Positions 1-9,660 of a stretch of 12,358 bases of DNA are shown one piece after another. Numbering within the stretch: the stretch's first letter is position 1; every line of letters starts with the position of its first letter. The position numbers were made by a program, and so were the translations under genes. The notes below the pieces were generated by a model. That model saw only the letters and a list, made by a program, of their open reading frames with translations. It was not told the origin of the DNA and searched no databases. The DNA comes from Nephromyces sp. MM_2019 (Eukaryota > Apicomplexa > Aconoidasida > Nephromycida): assembly GCA_015657535.1 (NCBI GenBank), contig JADHZB010000020.1, positions 1 through 12,358 on the forward strand, read 5' to 3'.

Positions 1-73
1 CACTCCCCACATACACACACCCCACTCCCCCCACACAACACTCCACCCTCACTCCCCACACACACACACATAC
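1..73 (-). other. 5' part of intron 1 of the RBBP4/MSI1-like gene, G-rich on the sense strand
   Basis: Reading the minus strand, the intron opens with GTATGTGTGTG and then has several G runs (complements of C runs at 54-57, 46-48, 27-32, 20-23 and 5-8) separated by TG-rich spacers. No stretch resembles a following exon, so the acceptor is outside the window. The G runs could allow a G-quadruplex in the pre-mRNA, although some spacers are long for that. Confidence 0.6.
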
Positions 74-264
74 TCAGGTTCAAGTGATGGGATTGGGTGT
101 GTGTAAGTTGTAGAAGGTAAAACATCAACAGTTAATGTAGGCCATTCTAATATATGACTACCAATATGATCGTAAAGTAAAAATGAGTGAGTTTTCCAAT
201 TTTCATATTCTTTCTTTAATCGATTCTCTAATGTTATTTCATTTTGCTCTGTTACTATATCCAT
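74..264 (-). CDS. RBBP4/MSI1-family histone-binding WD40 protein, first coding exon (5' partial gene)
   Basis: This exon encodes 63 residues plus two bases of the next codon, starting at the ATG complementary to 262-264. The segment EYENWKTHSFLLYDHIGSHI followed by LEWPTLTVDVLP matches the N-terminal H4-binding helix and first strand of the RBBP4/RbAp48/MSI1/CAF-1 p48 family, where the usual pattern is EYxxWKxNxPFLYDxxxxHxLEWPSLTxxWLP. Family members are about 400-residue seven-bladed propellers that bind histone H3-H4 in CAF-1, HAT1, HDAC and Polycomb-type complexes in the nucleus. The exon ends at a GTATGT donor whose G is the complement of base 73, so the other exons lie beyond the left edge. 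Val replaces the common Trp before LP. The start is supported because the open frame begins just before the conserved helix and a TG/CA minisatellite lies directly upstream. RBBP4, RBBP7 and RRB1-type relatives cannot be separated from one exon. Confidence 0.85.
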
Positions 265-265
265 G

Positions 266-630
266 TTGTGTGTGTGTGTGTGTAGTGTGTGTGTAGTGGG
301 TAGGTCTGTGTGTAGTGTGTGTGTAGTGGGTAGGTCTGTGTGTAGTGTGTGTGTAGTGGGTAGGTATGTGTGTAGTGGGTAGGTCTGTGTGTAGAGTGTG
401 TGTAGTGGGTAGGTGTGTGTGTAGTGGGTAAGTCTGTGTGTAGTGTTTGTGTAGTGGGTAGGTGTGTGTTTAGTGGGTAAGTCTGTGTGTAGTGTTTGTG
501 TAGTGGGTAGGTATGTGTGTAGTGGGTAAGTCTGTGTGTAGTGTTTGTGTAGTGGGTAGGTATGTGTGTAGTGGGTAGGTGTGTGTTTAGTGGGTAGGTC
601 TGTGTAATGTGTATGTGGTGGGTATGTCTG
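266..630. repeat. G/T-rich minisatellite directly upstream of the RBBP4/MSI1-like start codon
   Basis: The plus strand here is almost free of C and is built of GTGTGTAGTG and GTAGTGGGTAGGT blocks. A strict 30-bp period is visible at 281, 311 and 341. Further right the array becomes a 49-bp higher-order unit: the block TAGTGTTTGTGTAGTGGGTA starts at 441, 490 and 539. Every sub-block carries GGGTAGG or GGGTAAG. Relative to the minus-strand gene this is a C/A-rich array 2-365 bases upstream of the ATG, so it must contain or directly adjoin the 5' UTR and promoter. Confidence 0.9.
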
Positions 631-1119
631 ATATATATATATATATGTATGCTGTAGGTATGGGGTATATATATATATATGTGTAGTGTGTGTGTGTAGT
701 ATGTGTAGATGTGTATAGGTAATGTCTGTGCGTGTGGTGTGTATATATGTGTAGTGTGTATGTGCTTGAAGTTGTAGCTTTAATGCAATGTAGTCTTATT
801 CAAAGTTATGATTTTATAGTGTGTGTAAATAAATATTGATAAAGGTTTGTCTGGGAAATAGTTAATGTGTGTAAAAATACAATAGAAATGGTAAAAAAAA
901 GCTTGAAGTGTTAGTGTAGAGTTATCGAATCCTTATTAATGTTTGCAAAGATGTGTGTTTAACAGTTGTATTAGTTGATTAGATGTGTGTGTGTGTTTTT
1001 CAAGTGTCGGTGAGTATATGTATGTCAATTTATTGTGTGTGTGTGTATATATATTGTTTATGTTTTATATGACTATGTATGTATCTGTATAAGCTGATTA
1101 AATGTGTGCGTGTATGTAG
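631..1119. other. Spacer with TA and TG tracts
   Basis: This stretch has TA runs near 630-646 and 666-680, scattered TG runs, and a less repetitive AT-rich part from about 770 to 970. One copy of the motif GTTGATTAGATGTGTGT, related to the array further right, lies at 974-990 and a weaker copy at 1093-1108. I see no exon on either strand. It may hold the promoter of the minus-strand RBBP4/MSI1-like gene. Confidence 0.6.
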
Positions 1120-1265
1120 GTTGATTAGATGTGTGTAATTGAGTAAGTTGATTAGACGTGTGTAATTGAGTAAGTTGATTAGATGTGTGTAATTGAGTAA
1201 GTTGATTAGATGTGTGTAATTGAGTAAGTTGATTAGACGTGTGTAATTGACTAAGTTGATTATAT
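1120..1265. repeat. 27-bp tandem repeat, five full copies plus a partial sixth
   Basis: The unit begins GTTGATTAGAYGTGTGT and ends AATTGAGTAA. Copies start at 1120, 1147, 1174, 1201 and 1228, exactly 27 bases apart, with a truncated copy at 1255. Differences between copies are few: T/C at the eleventh base, and one G to C change in the fifth copy. Near identity suggests recent expansion or homogenisation. No protein frame is evident. Confidence 0.93.
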
Positions 1266-3348
1266 ATAGCCCTCTTAATTTTACTCGAGTGTGTGTGTGT
1301 ATATCATGTGGGTTTATTAGATGTGTGTTCTTATAGTGAGTGGAAGGGATTTATATACATTTAGGTTGATTATATATGTCCATGTGTAGTTTTATGTGTT
1401 TATACATAAACTTGAATTAAATCTAAAGAGTTGGTAATGTATGTAGTTTGAAATTAGATATTTGGCATTATTAGATATATACGCAAGCTTATTAGGCATA
1501 TGTGAATTTTTATATATATAATGTGTGAGTGGAGTAATATATTTATGTGTAAAGTATATTAAGATAATGGAAGATATAAAGCCTAATTTTTTAAATATAA
1601 ATTGTAACAAATTTTGTATGTAAGTAATGTGTAGAGCTAAAATGAGTGAATATATATAATTAGGAAATTTAAAACATGGAGATTTGAGTCTTTGAGACAG
1701 ATTTCAAATCATTGTGTGTAAATCATATCAATGTATGTGTATGATTATTGTGTGTGCAAATATATATATATATATATATATATGTGTATAATTTTTAGGA
1801 GTTTGTAAATACTACTACCCATGTGTTTATAAGTTGATTGGGTGTGCATATAAATATATACATATATATTATTTACAAGAGTATATGTATTTGTTGTATA
1901 TTTATATGTATATAATCTGTTTGTGTGAGTGTTGAGAGTATATATGTTTAAAATAAAATTTATGTGTGTGCGTGTGTTGAAACTACACATGTGTATATGT
2001 GATCCAATCACACGATAATATCAATGCCCAAATCAAATAAAAATAAAGTGTACGTACACCTAAATGAAATAGCACTGATATACTAATCTAGTTAAACTAA
2101 TAAAAACGAACAGTAAAGAAATAGTGTATTTGCACTACAATGGTATTAGACTAGATAAACTTAATTATTGTGTGTATATAGACTATTAAGATAGGTGTGT
2201 ATGTATATATAGTCAATGTGTATTTAAATATATACACGGTCAATGATTTTGTGAGTACATATATATGTATGGTTTCTATGAATGTATATCAGCATATTAC
2301 AGACCTAGTATGTACATATATATATATATATATACTTTTGAAATGGTGAAAGGTGTGCGTATAAATTGAGTATTAAGTGCGGATGTGTATGAGATAAACA
2401 CATCATTGTACACTGATTAGGTATATGAGGGTATATGCAGCAATTGCATGCGAGTTTATTTAGATATGTAATCCTAGATATATTGTTATATGTATGTGTA
2501 AAGTATAGCTTCAATTAAGTATCATACAAAATAATTTAAAAGTGATCAGTTTTATATAAATTGTATTGAGTGCACACCTTATATAATTATCTGGGTATAC
2601 TCTATACTAAAGTTTGGGCATGCCCTTTGAACACTTAATATTAGTCTTCAATTATTTAAAATTATTAAAAATATCACAAAAATTCAATCACATCAATAAC
2701 ATCAATTTTATTTTAACAAGATATAATAACATACTCATTAGTACAAAACACTTTATGTATTGGAATCAAACAAAACAAAACAAAGTAAACACACATCATC
2801 TTATAAGCTTAATAATATAATATTTTTCCGGCAAGTAAACCATTGGTTAAAAACGTAAGTGAAAACATCTCAAATTTCATATATTTAAACTTAATAGATA
2901 ATCTAATAAAAATAAACACATTGGTCAATAAAAAACATGGTTCATTCGTAAGATAACAATCCTATACACTTATATGTATATATATAATAAGACAGATATA
3001 TATTATTTCACCCATTTTCTTAAAGTTTACATACACTCGCACAACATCCATTTTGCCCATGGATAGTCCTCCAGTGACCTTCTCGGAGTCCTAAAGAGAC
3101 TTCTAAAAGGATTTTCGATAGATTAATTTTTTCTTTTTCACGTTTAAAACATTATCAGATAGTTTAGGAATCATTCCTGAAACATTTTTACACGCTTAGC
3201 TTGATTACATTTTCATTTATAGGTTCGATTTTATTTATTTTATTTTTTAAAGCATCGATTATAACGTACATTTTCATTATAAACCTAATAACAAAAATTT
3301 CAACTTTTTTCCTACAGAAATTACGTTCTATATCATTATCATATCACA
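1266..3348. other. Intergenic region with no supported gene
   Basis: This part separates the divergent RBBP4/MSI1-like and PUB-domain genes. It holds TG and TA tracts (a TA run near 1761-1783, another near 2315-2332), single degenerate copies of the 27-bp array motif at 1312, 1365 and 1833, and a perfect 12-bp palindrome GTGTACGTACAC at 2048-2059. From about 2520 to 3030 it is AT-rich with little repeat content. A pyrimidine tract ending TTTTTTCCTACAG at 3305-3317 lies 31 bases before the PUB-gene ATG and looks like a splice acceptor, so that gene may have an upstream 5' UTR exon. Long open frames here consist of simple repeat or AT-biased sequence without family resemblance. Confidence 0.55.
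3031..3110. other. Locally GC-richer segment of unknown role
   Basis: This roughly 80-base stretch is clearly richer in G and C than its surroundings and contains no simple repeat. Both strands are partly open: plus-strand codons run to a TAA at 3092-3094 and include ATG at 3059, while the minus strand is open from about 3150 down to a TAA near 3024. Neither peptide is recognised. It could be a 5' UTR exon of the PUB gene, a small RNA gene, or part of a short exon. Confidence 0.3.
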
Positions 3349-5133
3349 ATGGCACAACCTGATAACCCCCATTCCCAGACTAATATGCCACACCAAGAAA
3401 ATCATCAACCTGATCAGATGAATCAGGAAACAAAGGATGATACTGCTACAGGTACATTTTTCATAATCGTTAGATGCACTACAAATATTTTTTATTTTCT
3501 GAATTATAAATTATGATTGTTTATTGTATTACAATTCTTCGATTTTGTATAGATTGCAACATATATGCATTACAGGTGAAACTCAAAATGATATGGAACA
3601 CATGAATGAGACAAATAAAGAAGAGAATAGTGAGAAACCTCAGTTAACGGAAGATGAACAACTTCAACGCTTATATGCACTTCAAAAAGAACGCCGCGCT
3701 GTACGCAACCAAGCAACTACATTTTTATTTATATTAAACTCTTATTTATGAGGATCAAAGCAAATATATATATATATACATATATATATATGATATGAAA
3801 TTTGAAATTTTTTGTCCAAAATCGTATTTTATGAATTAATTGACAATTATAATCCTAGTGTAATTATAAATTTTTTCTCTGAATGTGAAAATGACGTGTT
3901 AAAAATAGCACGTAATAAGATAAAGTATATTCAAATCTATATTATCAACAAAACAACTTGATTTACAATTCCTAAGCATATATGAATTTCTAGACATCCC
4001 AAAATATCCACAATACCTTTATAATATACTTAATATAGGAAAGGATGAAAAAAGAAAAAGAAGAGGAAATAGAGCGTGAGAAATCACGAATTATAACTGG
4101 GAAGAAAACTCAAGACCAGCTCAGCAAGTTAGAAGAACAAAGGCGACTAATTGAACTTGAAAACGCAAAAAAAGAAAAGATTGCACATGCAAGAGAAGCA
4201 AAACGCCAAGAAGATTTATTAAGAGAAGAATGGAAAGAACGTTTTGGTCAAGATTATGAACCAAAATCTCAAAGCAATGATAAAGCAAATCCAACGAGAA
4301 CTAGCCGTCAAAATATTGCATATTGGTGCAGTACTATTATTAGGGCAAACAAGGGTAAAACTGAAGATAAAGAAATGTTAAAGAAATGTCTAAACACACT
4401 CAAAACTTACATTAATAATGTACTTGCAAACCCTAATCAACCTAAATATCTCACAATAAGGTAAATAAATAACAACACATACTTAATTTGGAAAATTCAT
4501 TCTAACTAGAAATATTATTATATATATTTGAGATTTAGCTTTTATATATTTTTTTATTTACTAGGAAGGAAAATGAAGCCTTCAAAAAACGTATAGCAAG
4601 TTTCCATGGTGCAATTGAATTCCTTGACTCAATTGGCTTCAAAGATGATGGTTTGTTTATATAAACACACACACAGAATCTAGATAGATTATATTATACC
4701 AAAATTTAACTTAATTCTGATGCCATACACAACTAATTTAAACATATTGTGTAATAATAATTACTATTACTTTGTTTGGAACTCTAATATATATACTTGT
4801 ATGCGCGTAAATGTTATATAAATAAATAAATATACATATATGTGTACATAATACATTTTTAATTTTCTTTATCACAAGTATGTACACTAAACTTTTTTAT
4901 ATAAGCATTGGTTGGATCATTTAAATATATATATGAGGTTATATATTTATATGTGTGTATGTGTTTGTGCATATATATATATATATATATGTGTATATGT
5001 TTGTGTGTATATATATATTTATTAAGGAGAAGGACATATGGCTGTCAAAGGTACACCAGACTCTTATATGATGCAATTAGGATTGAAATATTTGGATGTA
5101 CAAATTGATAACTTTGATGCTTTGGCCCGATAA
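3349..5133 (+). CDS. Coiled-coil and PUB-domain protein, probable CDC48/p97 adaptor (5 exons, 280 aa)
   Basis: Exons are 3349-3451, 3576-3700, 4039-4460, 4565-4650 and 5027-5133; all introns are GT-AG and the phases close into 280 codons ending in TAA. Residues 1-55 are polar and low-complexity (N, Q, E, D, H). Residues about 57-147 form a charged coiled coil, from LTEDEQLQRLYALQKERRA through EEQRRLIELENAKKEKI, resembling the region before the UBX domain of UBXN1-type proteins. Residues about 160-270 fit a PUB (PUG) domain: LKKCLNTLKTYINNVLANP, then KYLTIRKENEAFKKRI, then GAIEFLDSIGF. PUB domains bind the C-terminal tail of the AAA ATPase CDC48/p97, linking it to ubiquitin-dependent extraction and degradation. 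UBA-plus-PUB proteins of plants are the closest architecture I recall, but no UBA or UBX domain is visible here. The exon 2 donor, GTACGC at 3701, is non-consensus but is the only GT before the stop and joins the coiled coil in frame. Start is the first ATG of exon 1; a further upstream exon is possible. Confidence 0.85.
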
Positions 5134-6261
5134 AATAAAAATAATTTAGTTTTTGTAAAACATTATAAATTTCTCACGATTGATCAAGAAATATTTAACA
5201 ATTGTTATATTTGATATTTATATATATATATAAGACATTTTAAGTTTATTTATATATATATATATTAATATTTAATATGTGAAAAATCAACAAGAATGTT
5301 ATCTATCCACTAAAACTTAAAATTTGTTTAATCCTTTTTTAAAAATAACCGTGTTAAATTGAAATTTAATGAACAAAATTGTTTTTCATGTTATTTTGTT
5401 ATTTATAAATACACACACTAACTTGAAAAACATATATTAAAATAAATATGCGCAAATTACATGTTTAAAATATTATTTAACAAGGAAAGTATACTTATAT
5501 ATTATAATTGATATATATTTATTCTCATATATTAAAGCTATTTATAAATATAATTAATTTATATATATAAGTGTGTATAGAAAGAAAATAAAAATATTAA
5601 CTAAGATTTGAATTTATGCTCAATAAATTACCCTTTCAGATTTACACACACATCTCATCAATCGTTAGACTAAAGATTATATATATAAAATAGATTTTAT
5701 AAATTGTTAACTAAATTTGAATTGCTATAAAATTTCCAAACTCTAGACACCCAATAAATATCTTATCCATTTCCCTGTTACATTGATCACACACACACAA
5801 ATATCTTCATACATAAACTTAGATACACACACCCAACCAACCAAATTACACACATACTAACACATTATAGATACTCTAACATATACACACATCACACGAT
5901 ACATACATGCAACAGCACACACACACACTACAATACATACACACTACACCAGACACACACATTACACCACATACACACATCATATCATATACATACATCA
6001 TCCTATACAAACATGAGAGTTGGTGTACACAAACCAAAACACATAAAAACGTACACAAATAAATCTTAACTTAAGCTTATACCAACATACCTAGACCTAT
6101 ATACCCACATACATCTATAATTAGACACACACAAAGCTATATACACAAACCCAGGTACATAGGTCCACATATCAAACTAAACAATACACAATAAATCCAT
6201 TAATACACATATATATTTATATATGTAATCTACATATATATATATATACACTATAAAAACT

Positions 6262-6301
<40 letters not shown>

Positions 6302-6832
6302 TGTGAGGATAATGAAGGATTAATCACACATTTAAAAATGATGTCCTACACACATTCATATTTACCTCTATTGAGGCTACACACATATATCATAACTAAT
6401 AGTACTTCAAAACTATTAGGCAGTTTTCTCAGGTGTTACACACATCCTAACTTAACAAACAAACCGACCAAATTCCCTACACACTTATATATATCTGGGC
6501 CAAGAATTCATAAGATAATCTACCCTGTATTATCTAAACTTATAACAACATCAACCAATTTAATCAACACACACACACCCACCCAAATTCAAATACCAAG
6601 CATAGTCAAATTATTTAAGCCAACGCAAACTCCTTATCAATACATACACACACCTTATCAACCCATACACACACATACACATACACCCTATCAACACAGA
6701 CTTATCCACACAGCTTATAAACAAATATACACACCCTATGAACACATACATACACATACACACTATCAACACATACAAACACACACACATACTCCCTATC
6801 GATACACACACAAATACACATATTCAAATATA
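5134..6832. other. Intergenic spacer, AT-rich then CA-rich
   Basis: The first 600 bases after the PUB gene are AT-rich and contain AATAAA-like strings directly after the stop codon (for example 5134-5139), which may serve in 3' end formation. From about 5780 to 6830 the plus strand is strongly CA-rich and poor in G. A pure (TA)16 run occupies 6265-6296. CA repeats lack stop codons in some frames, so the FKBP frame is open as far back as 6338, but that extension has only repeat-derived His, Thr, Tyr and Pro residues and is not regarded as coding. The promoter and 5' UTR of the FKBP-like gene must lie here. Confidence 0.6.
6265..6296. repeat. (TA)16 microsatellite
   Basis: Sixteen uninterrupted TA dinucleotides, followed by a short CA tract. 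It is the longest pure TA run upstream of the FKBP-like gene; similar interrupted runs occur near 1761, 2315, 9138-9172 and 11421. Confidence 0.95.
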
Positions 6833-8719
6833 ATGAAATATAGTGTAAATAATAATAAAAGTGAAAATAATTTATTTTTTGTTATAATTTTTGGTTTGTT
6901 ATTAATTTTAAATAATTTTGAAAAAATTACAACAAAATGTGAACTCATCGATAAACAAGTTTTTATTAACAAAAAAATGAAAACTCTCAGAACACCCTAT
7001 ACAATGACTGAAAGGTATATATATGTTATTGTGTGTGTGTATATGTGTGTTTATATGTGTCAGTGTGTATGTGTGCGTGTGTATGTATGTGTGTGTGTAT
7101 ATGTGTGTTTATATGTGTCAGTGTGTATGTGTGCGTGTGTATGTATGTGTGTGTATGTGTGTGTCTATGTGTGTGTGTATGTGTGCGTGTATGTGTGCGT
7201 GTTATTAAATAAGTTGATATATATATTGTATGTATACACACCGAAATGTAATATTCGACAAATATATTTATATAATGTATGCATACATACATATATTCTT
7301 AATATTCGATATCTTTATCTATACTATGTGTGTATATTTATTTATTAACCCTTTTTCTTACATATACTATAGTGGTTTACAGTATAAAGATATAGATATG
7401 GGTGATGGGAGAGAAGTTAAAGAAGGTGATATTGTTTATGTGCATTATGAGGGTGTGTATGCAAGAACTAAAACTGTGTTGGAGAGCACATTTAAACATA
7501 GTATGAAGCCTATTAAATTTATTGTTGGCCAAAAACACCAGTAAACAATTCATATAAACACACATAATTTAAATCATATATGTAAATACACACTTATCTT
7601 AGATAGCATAGTTATACACCAATATATTTCAGATAATATATGCACACACACACATAAATAAGCTAATTTATATACACACACACAAATGAATTTAAGTTTA
7701 TATAAATAAACATATAACCATGGAAAATATACTATATATATCTATGTATACACATATAACTTTAGAATATAGATATTATATATTTAAACATATCATTTTA
7801 ATAACCAAATAGTTGATTATATATACATATATATATATATATTTAATTGTACACACAATTATTTAGTCAATATTAATATATTTAATACTACTTAATGATC
7901 TATATATAATATTTTGAATTTATTAGAAACATTATGCCAGCAATTGATGAAGGTGTACGTGGGATGCGTAAAGGGGGTAAGTAAATTTATAAAACCCCTT
8001 TGCACACATTTTTATACACACACACATATATATCTTAAGTTGAACATGATAACAGTATATATATATTTCTACATATAATAATTATAAGGATGTATAGATA
8101 ATTATGAAACTATACATATACACACATCTTCGATGAATTATACTCTGCGTATATATATGCACACACATACACAATTATATATATATATAATTATGTATAG
8201 GAACACGTGAACTAATTGTACCTACACATTTATCTTACCCTGAAATAGCAGATGAGGTTTGTATGTATCCCTAAATTTTGGACATACACACACCATATTA
8301 TTTATTTATACACTGTATAACTAATTCATAAATTATATCAAAAACACACATTTATACATATATTATTATTTAAACTCTATTTTAACATATTTTGTGTTAT
8401 TTGTATAAATATAGCTCAAGAAACTATTTTGAATCTTAATTATTTAGACACACACATTAAATACATATATTAGATTCTTGTATACAATCCCTACACAAAC
8501 ACACACATTTAAATATATAGTATTTGATACCTACATGTAATCTCTAGACACATACACATATACACATATATATATATATATATGTTTATATAGATACTTA
8601 TATACGAGTTAATTCTGGTTAGAACATCAACACAAGAAGAAGAAAACAATTCATCTTTTCAAACATGGAAAAAATATATTTTTAATGAATTTGATAAATT
8701 TAAAAAATTTTTTAATTAA
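6833..8719 (+). CDS. FKBP-type peptidyl-prolyl isomerase-like protein with N-terminal leader (5 exons, 193 aa), active site degenerate
   Basis: Exons are 6833-7014, 7373-7540, 7927-7976, 8201-8256 and 8594-8719 (TAA); introns are GT-AG and phases close into 193 codons. Residues 13-29 (NLFFVIIFGLLLILNNF) form a signal-peptide-like hydrophobic core, followed by a Lys/Asn/Thr-rich stretch to residue 60; in an apicomplexan this would suit secretory or apicoplast routing. The FKBP core spans about 61-162: SGLQYKDIDMGDG, VKEGDIVYVHYEG, KPIKFIVGQ, IMPAIDEGVRGMRKGGTREL, and the closing strand ILIYELILV. Against human FKBP12, Tyr26 and Tyr82 are kept (Y86, Y146), but Phe36-Asp37 become L97-E98, Phe46 becomes I108, Trp59 becomes I123, Phe99 becomes Y156, and the 80s loop is about eight residues short. 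I infer weak or no isomerase activity and no FK506 binding. The acidic then Lys/Phe-rich tail 166-193 is unusual. The ATG at 6833 is chosen because it starts the non-repetitive sequence and the leader. A missed mini-exon in intron 4 (8257-8593) could explain the short loop, though none was found. Confidence 0.85.
7031..7146. repeat. 58-bp tandem duplication of TG-rich sequence in FKBP intron 1
   Basis: The unit starting GTGTGTGTGTATATGTGTGT and containing the marker TCAGTGTGTATGTGTGCG occurs at 7031-7088 and again at 7089-7146 with no differences that I can see. Another TG-rich stretch continues to about 7202. It lies wholly inside the first intron of the FKBP-like gene (7015-7372). Confidence 0.93.
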
Positions 8720-9135
8720 ATTTTTAAAAGTTAACACTTACTTACCAATACACACACACACACACATACACACACACACACACGTATACTTACACTTCCA
8801 AAACATTTAGACAAACATACACAAATACTCACATATATATACACTTCAAATACAACACACACACAAACATCCATGCACACTTTATACCCACATACATCTA
8901 TCCACACAACACACACACACATATTACACACACGAGTAGATATATTTCCTACAAAAACTTTATTACGATTTGTATATCGTTTATAACATATTAAGAGTAT
9001 TACCTCTTATTTTAAAACCTTGTTAAATTTTTCATATTTTATATAAACTATTTATTTGCACATATATATCTAACGTGTGTGTGTGTGTATGTTTGCAAGC
9101 TGGTATATATATCTTCCATATATATCCTAAAGAAT

Positions 9136-9172
<37 letters not shown>

Positions 9173-9408
9173 GTATATGTGCATGTGTATTATATGACAT
9201 GTATATATGCTTTACGTGTGTGTATCTTATGTAATCAATAGATATAATAATTATTCATAAATTTATATATTTACATATATACAGTGTATATACATACAGC
9301 TTATACATATACTGTTACTCCTCTATGTATTATCTAGAATACATTATATAACACACAGTATATATATATATATATATACACACACCCACACACACTACAT
9401 CCCCATAC
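8720..9408. other. Intergenic spacer with CA, TG and TA microsatellites
   Basis: After the FKBP stop codon there is a CA-rich block at about 8749-8940, a less repetitive AT-rich part to about 9070, a short TG run at 9075-9089, and long TA runs interrupted by CATA or GTA around 9138-9178 and 9360-9377. No exon is visible on either strand. Confidence 0.6.
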
Positions 9409-9655
9409 ACACTACACACCCATACATACTATACACACACATACACACTACACACCCATACATACTATACACACACATATACACTACACACACATACACA
9501 CTACACACCCATACATACTATACACACACATACACACTACACACACATACACACTACACACCCATACATACTATACACACACATACACACTATACACACA
9601 CATACACACTGCACACCCATACATACTATACACACTACACACACGCACACATTCT
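9409..9655. repeat. Compound CA minisatellite (36-bp and 17-bp units) upstream of the peroxiredoxin gene
   Basis: A 36-bp unit beginning ACACTACACACCCATACATA starts at 9409, 9445, 9498 and 9551, with a variant at 9606. Shorter 17-bp units ACACTACACACACATAC lie at 9481 and 9534 and a 19-bp variant at 9587, so long and short units alternate in most of the array. The plus strand has almost no G. It ends about 200 bases before the peroxiredoxin ATG. Confidence 0.9.
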
Positions 9656-9660
9656 ATACA

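Noticed and set aside
266..630. Telomere or subtelomere repeat
   Set aside because: The GGGTAGG core is G-rich, but the units are 30 and 49 bp and internal to a gene flank, not a simple 6-8 bp telomere unit.
1120..1265. CRISPR-like array
   Set aside because: The 27-bp units are directly adjacent with no unique spacers, and the window is eukaryotic.
1392..2514. Several minus-strand open frames of 69-88 codons
   Set aside because: They are made of TA/TG repeat translations (Thr-His, Tyr-Ile) or AT-biased sequence with no recognisable domain.
2614..2820. 68-codon plus-strand frame
   Set aside because: AT-biased Asn/Ile/Lys/Leu composition, no family resemblance, and no splice partner with matching character.
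5876..6058. 60-codon minus-strand Cys/Val-rich frame
   Set aside because: It is a translation of the CA repeat on the opposite strand; Cys-Val-Cys periodicity follows from TG repeats. The same applies to the frames at 7023-7208, 7026-7292, 8731-8931 and 6611-6811.
6338..6832. Upstream extension of the FKBP open frame (about 165 codons)
   Set aside because: The residues are derived from CA repeats (His, Thr, Tyr, Pro) and the conserved-looking, repeat-free sequence starts only at the ATG at 6833.
8257..8593. A missing mini-exon that would complete the FKBP 80s loop
   Set aside because: The only tempting acceptor (TATAG near 8415) is followed by an immediate stop in the needed phase and no suitable donor, so the direct join 8256/8594 was kept.
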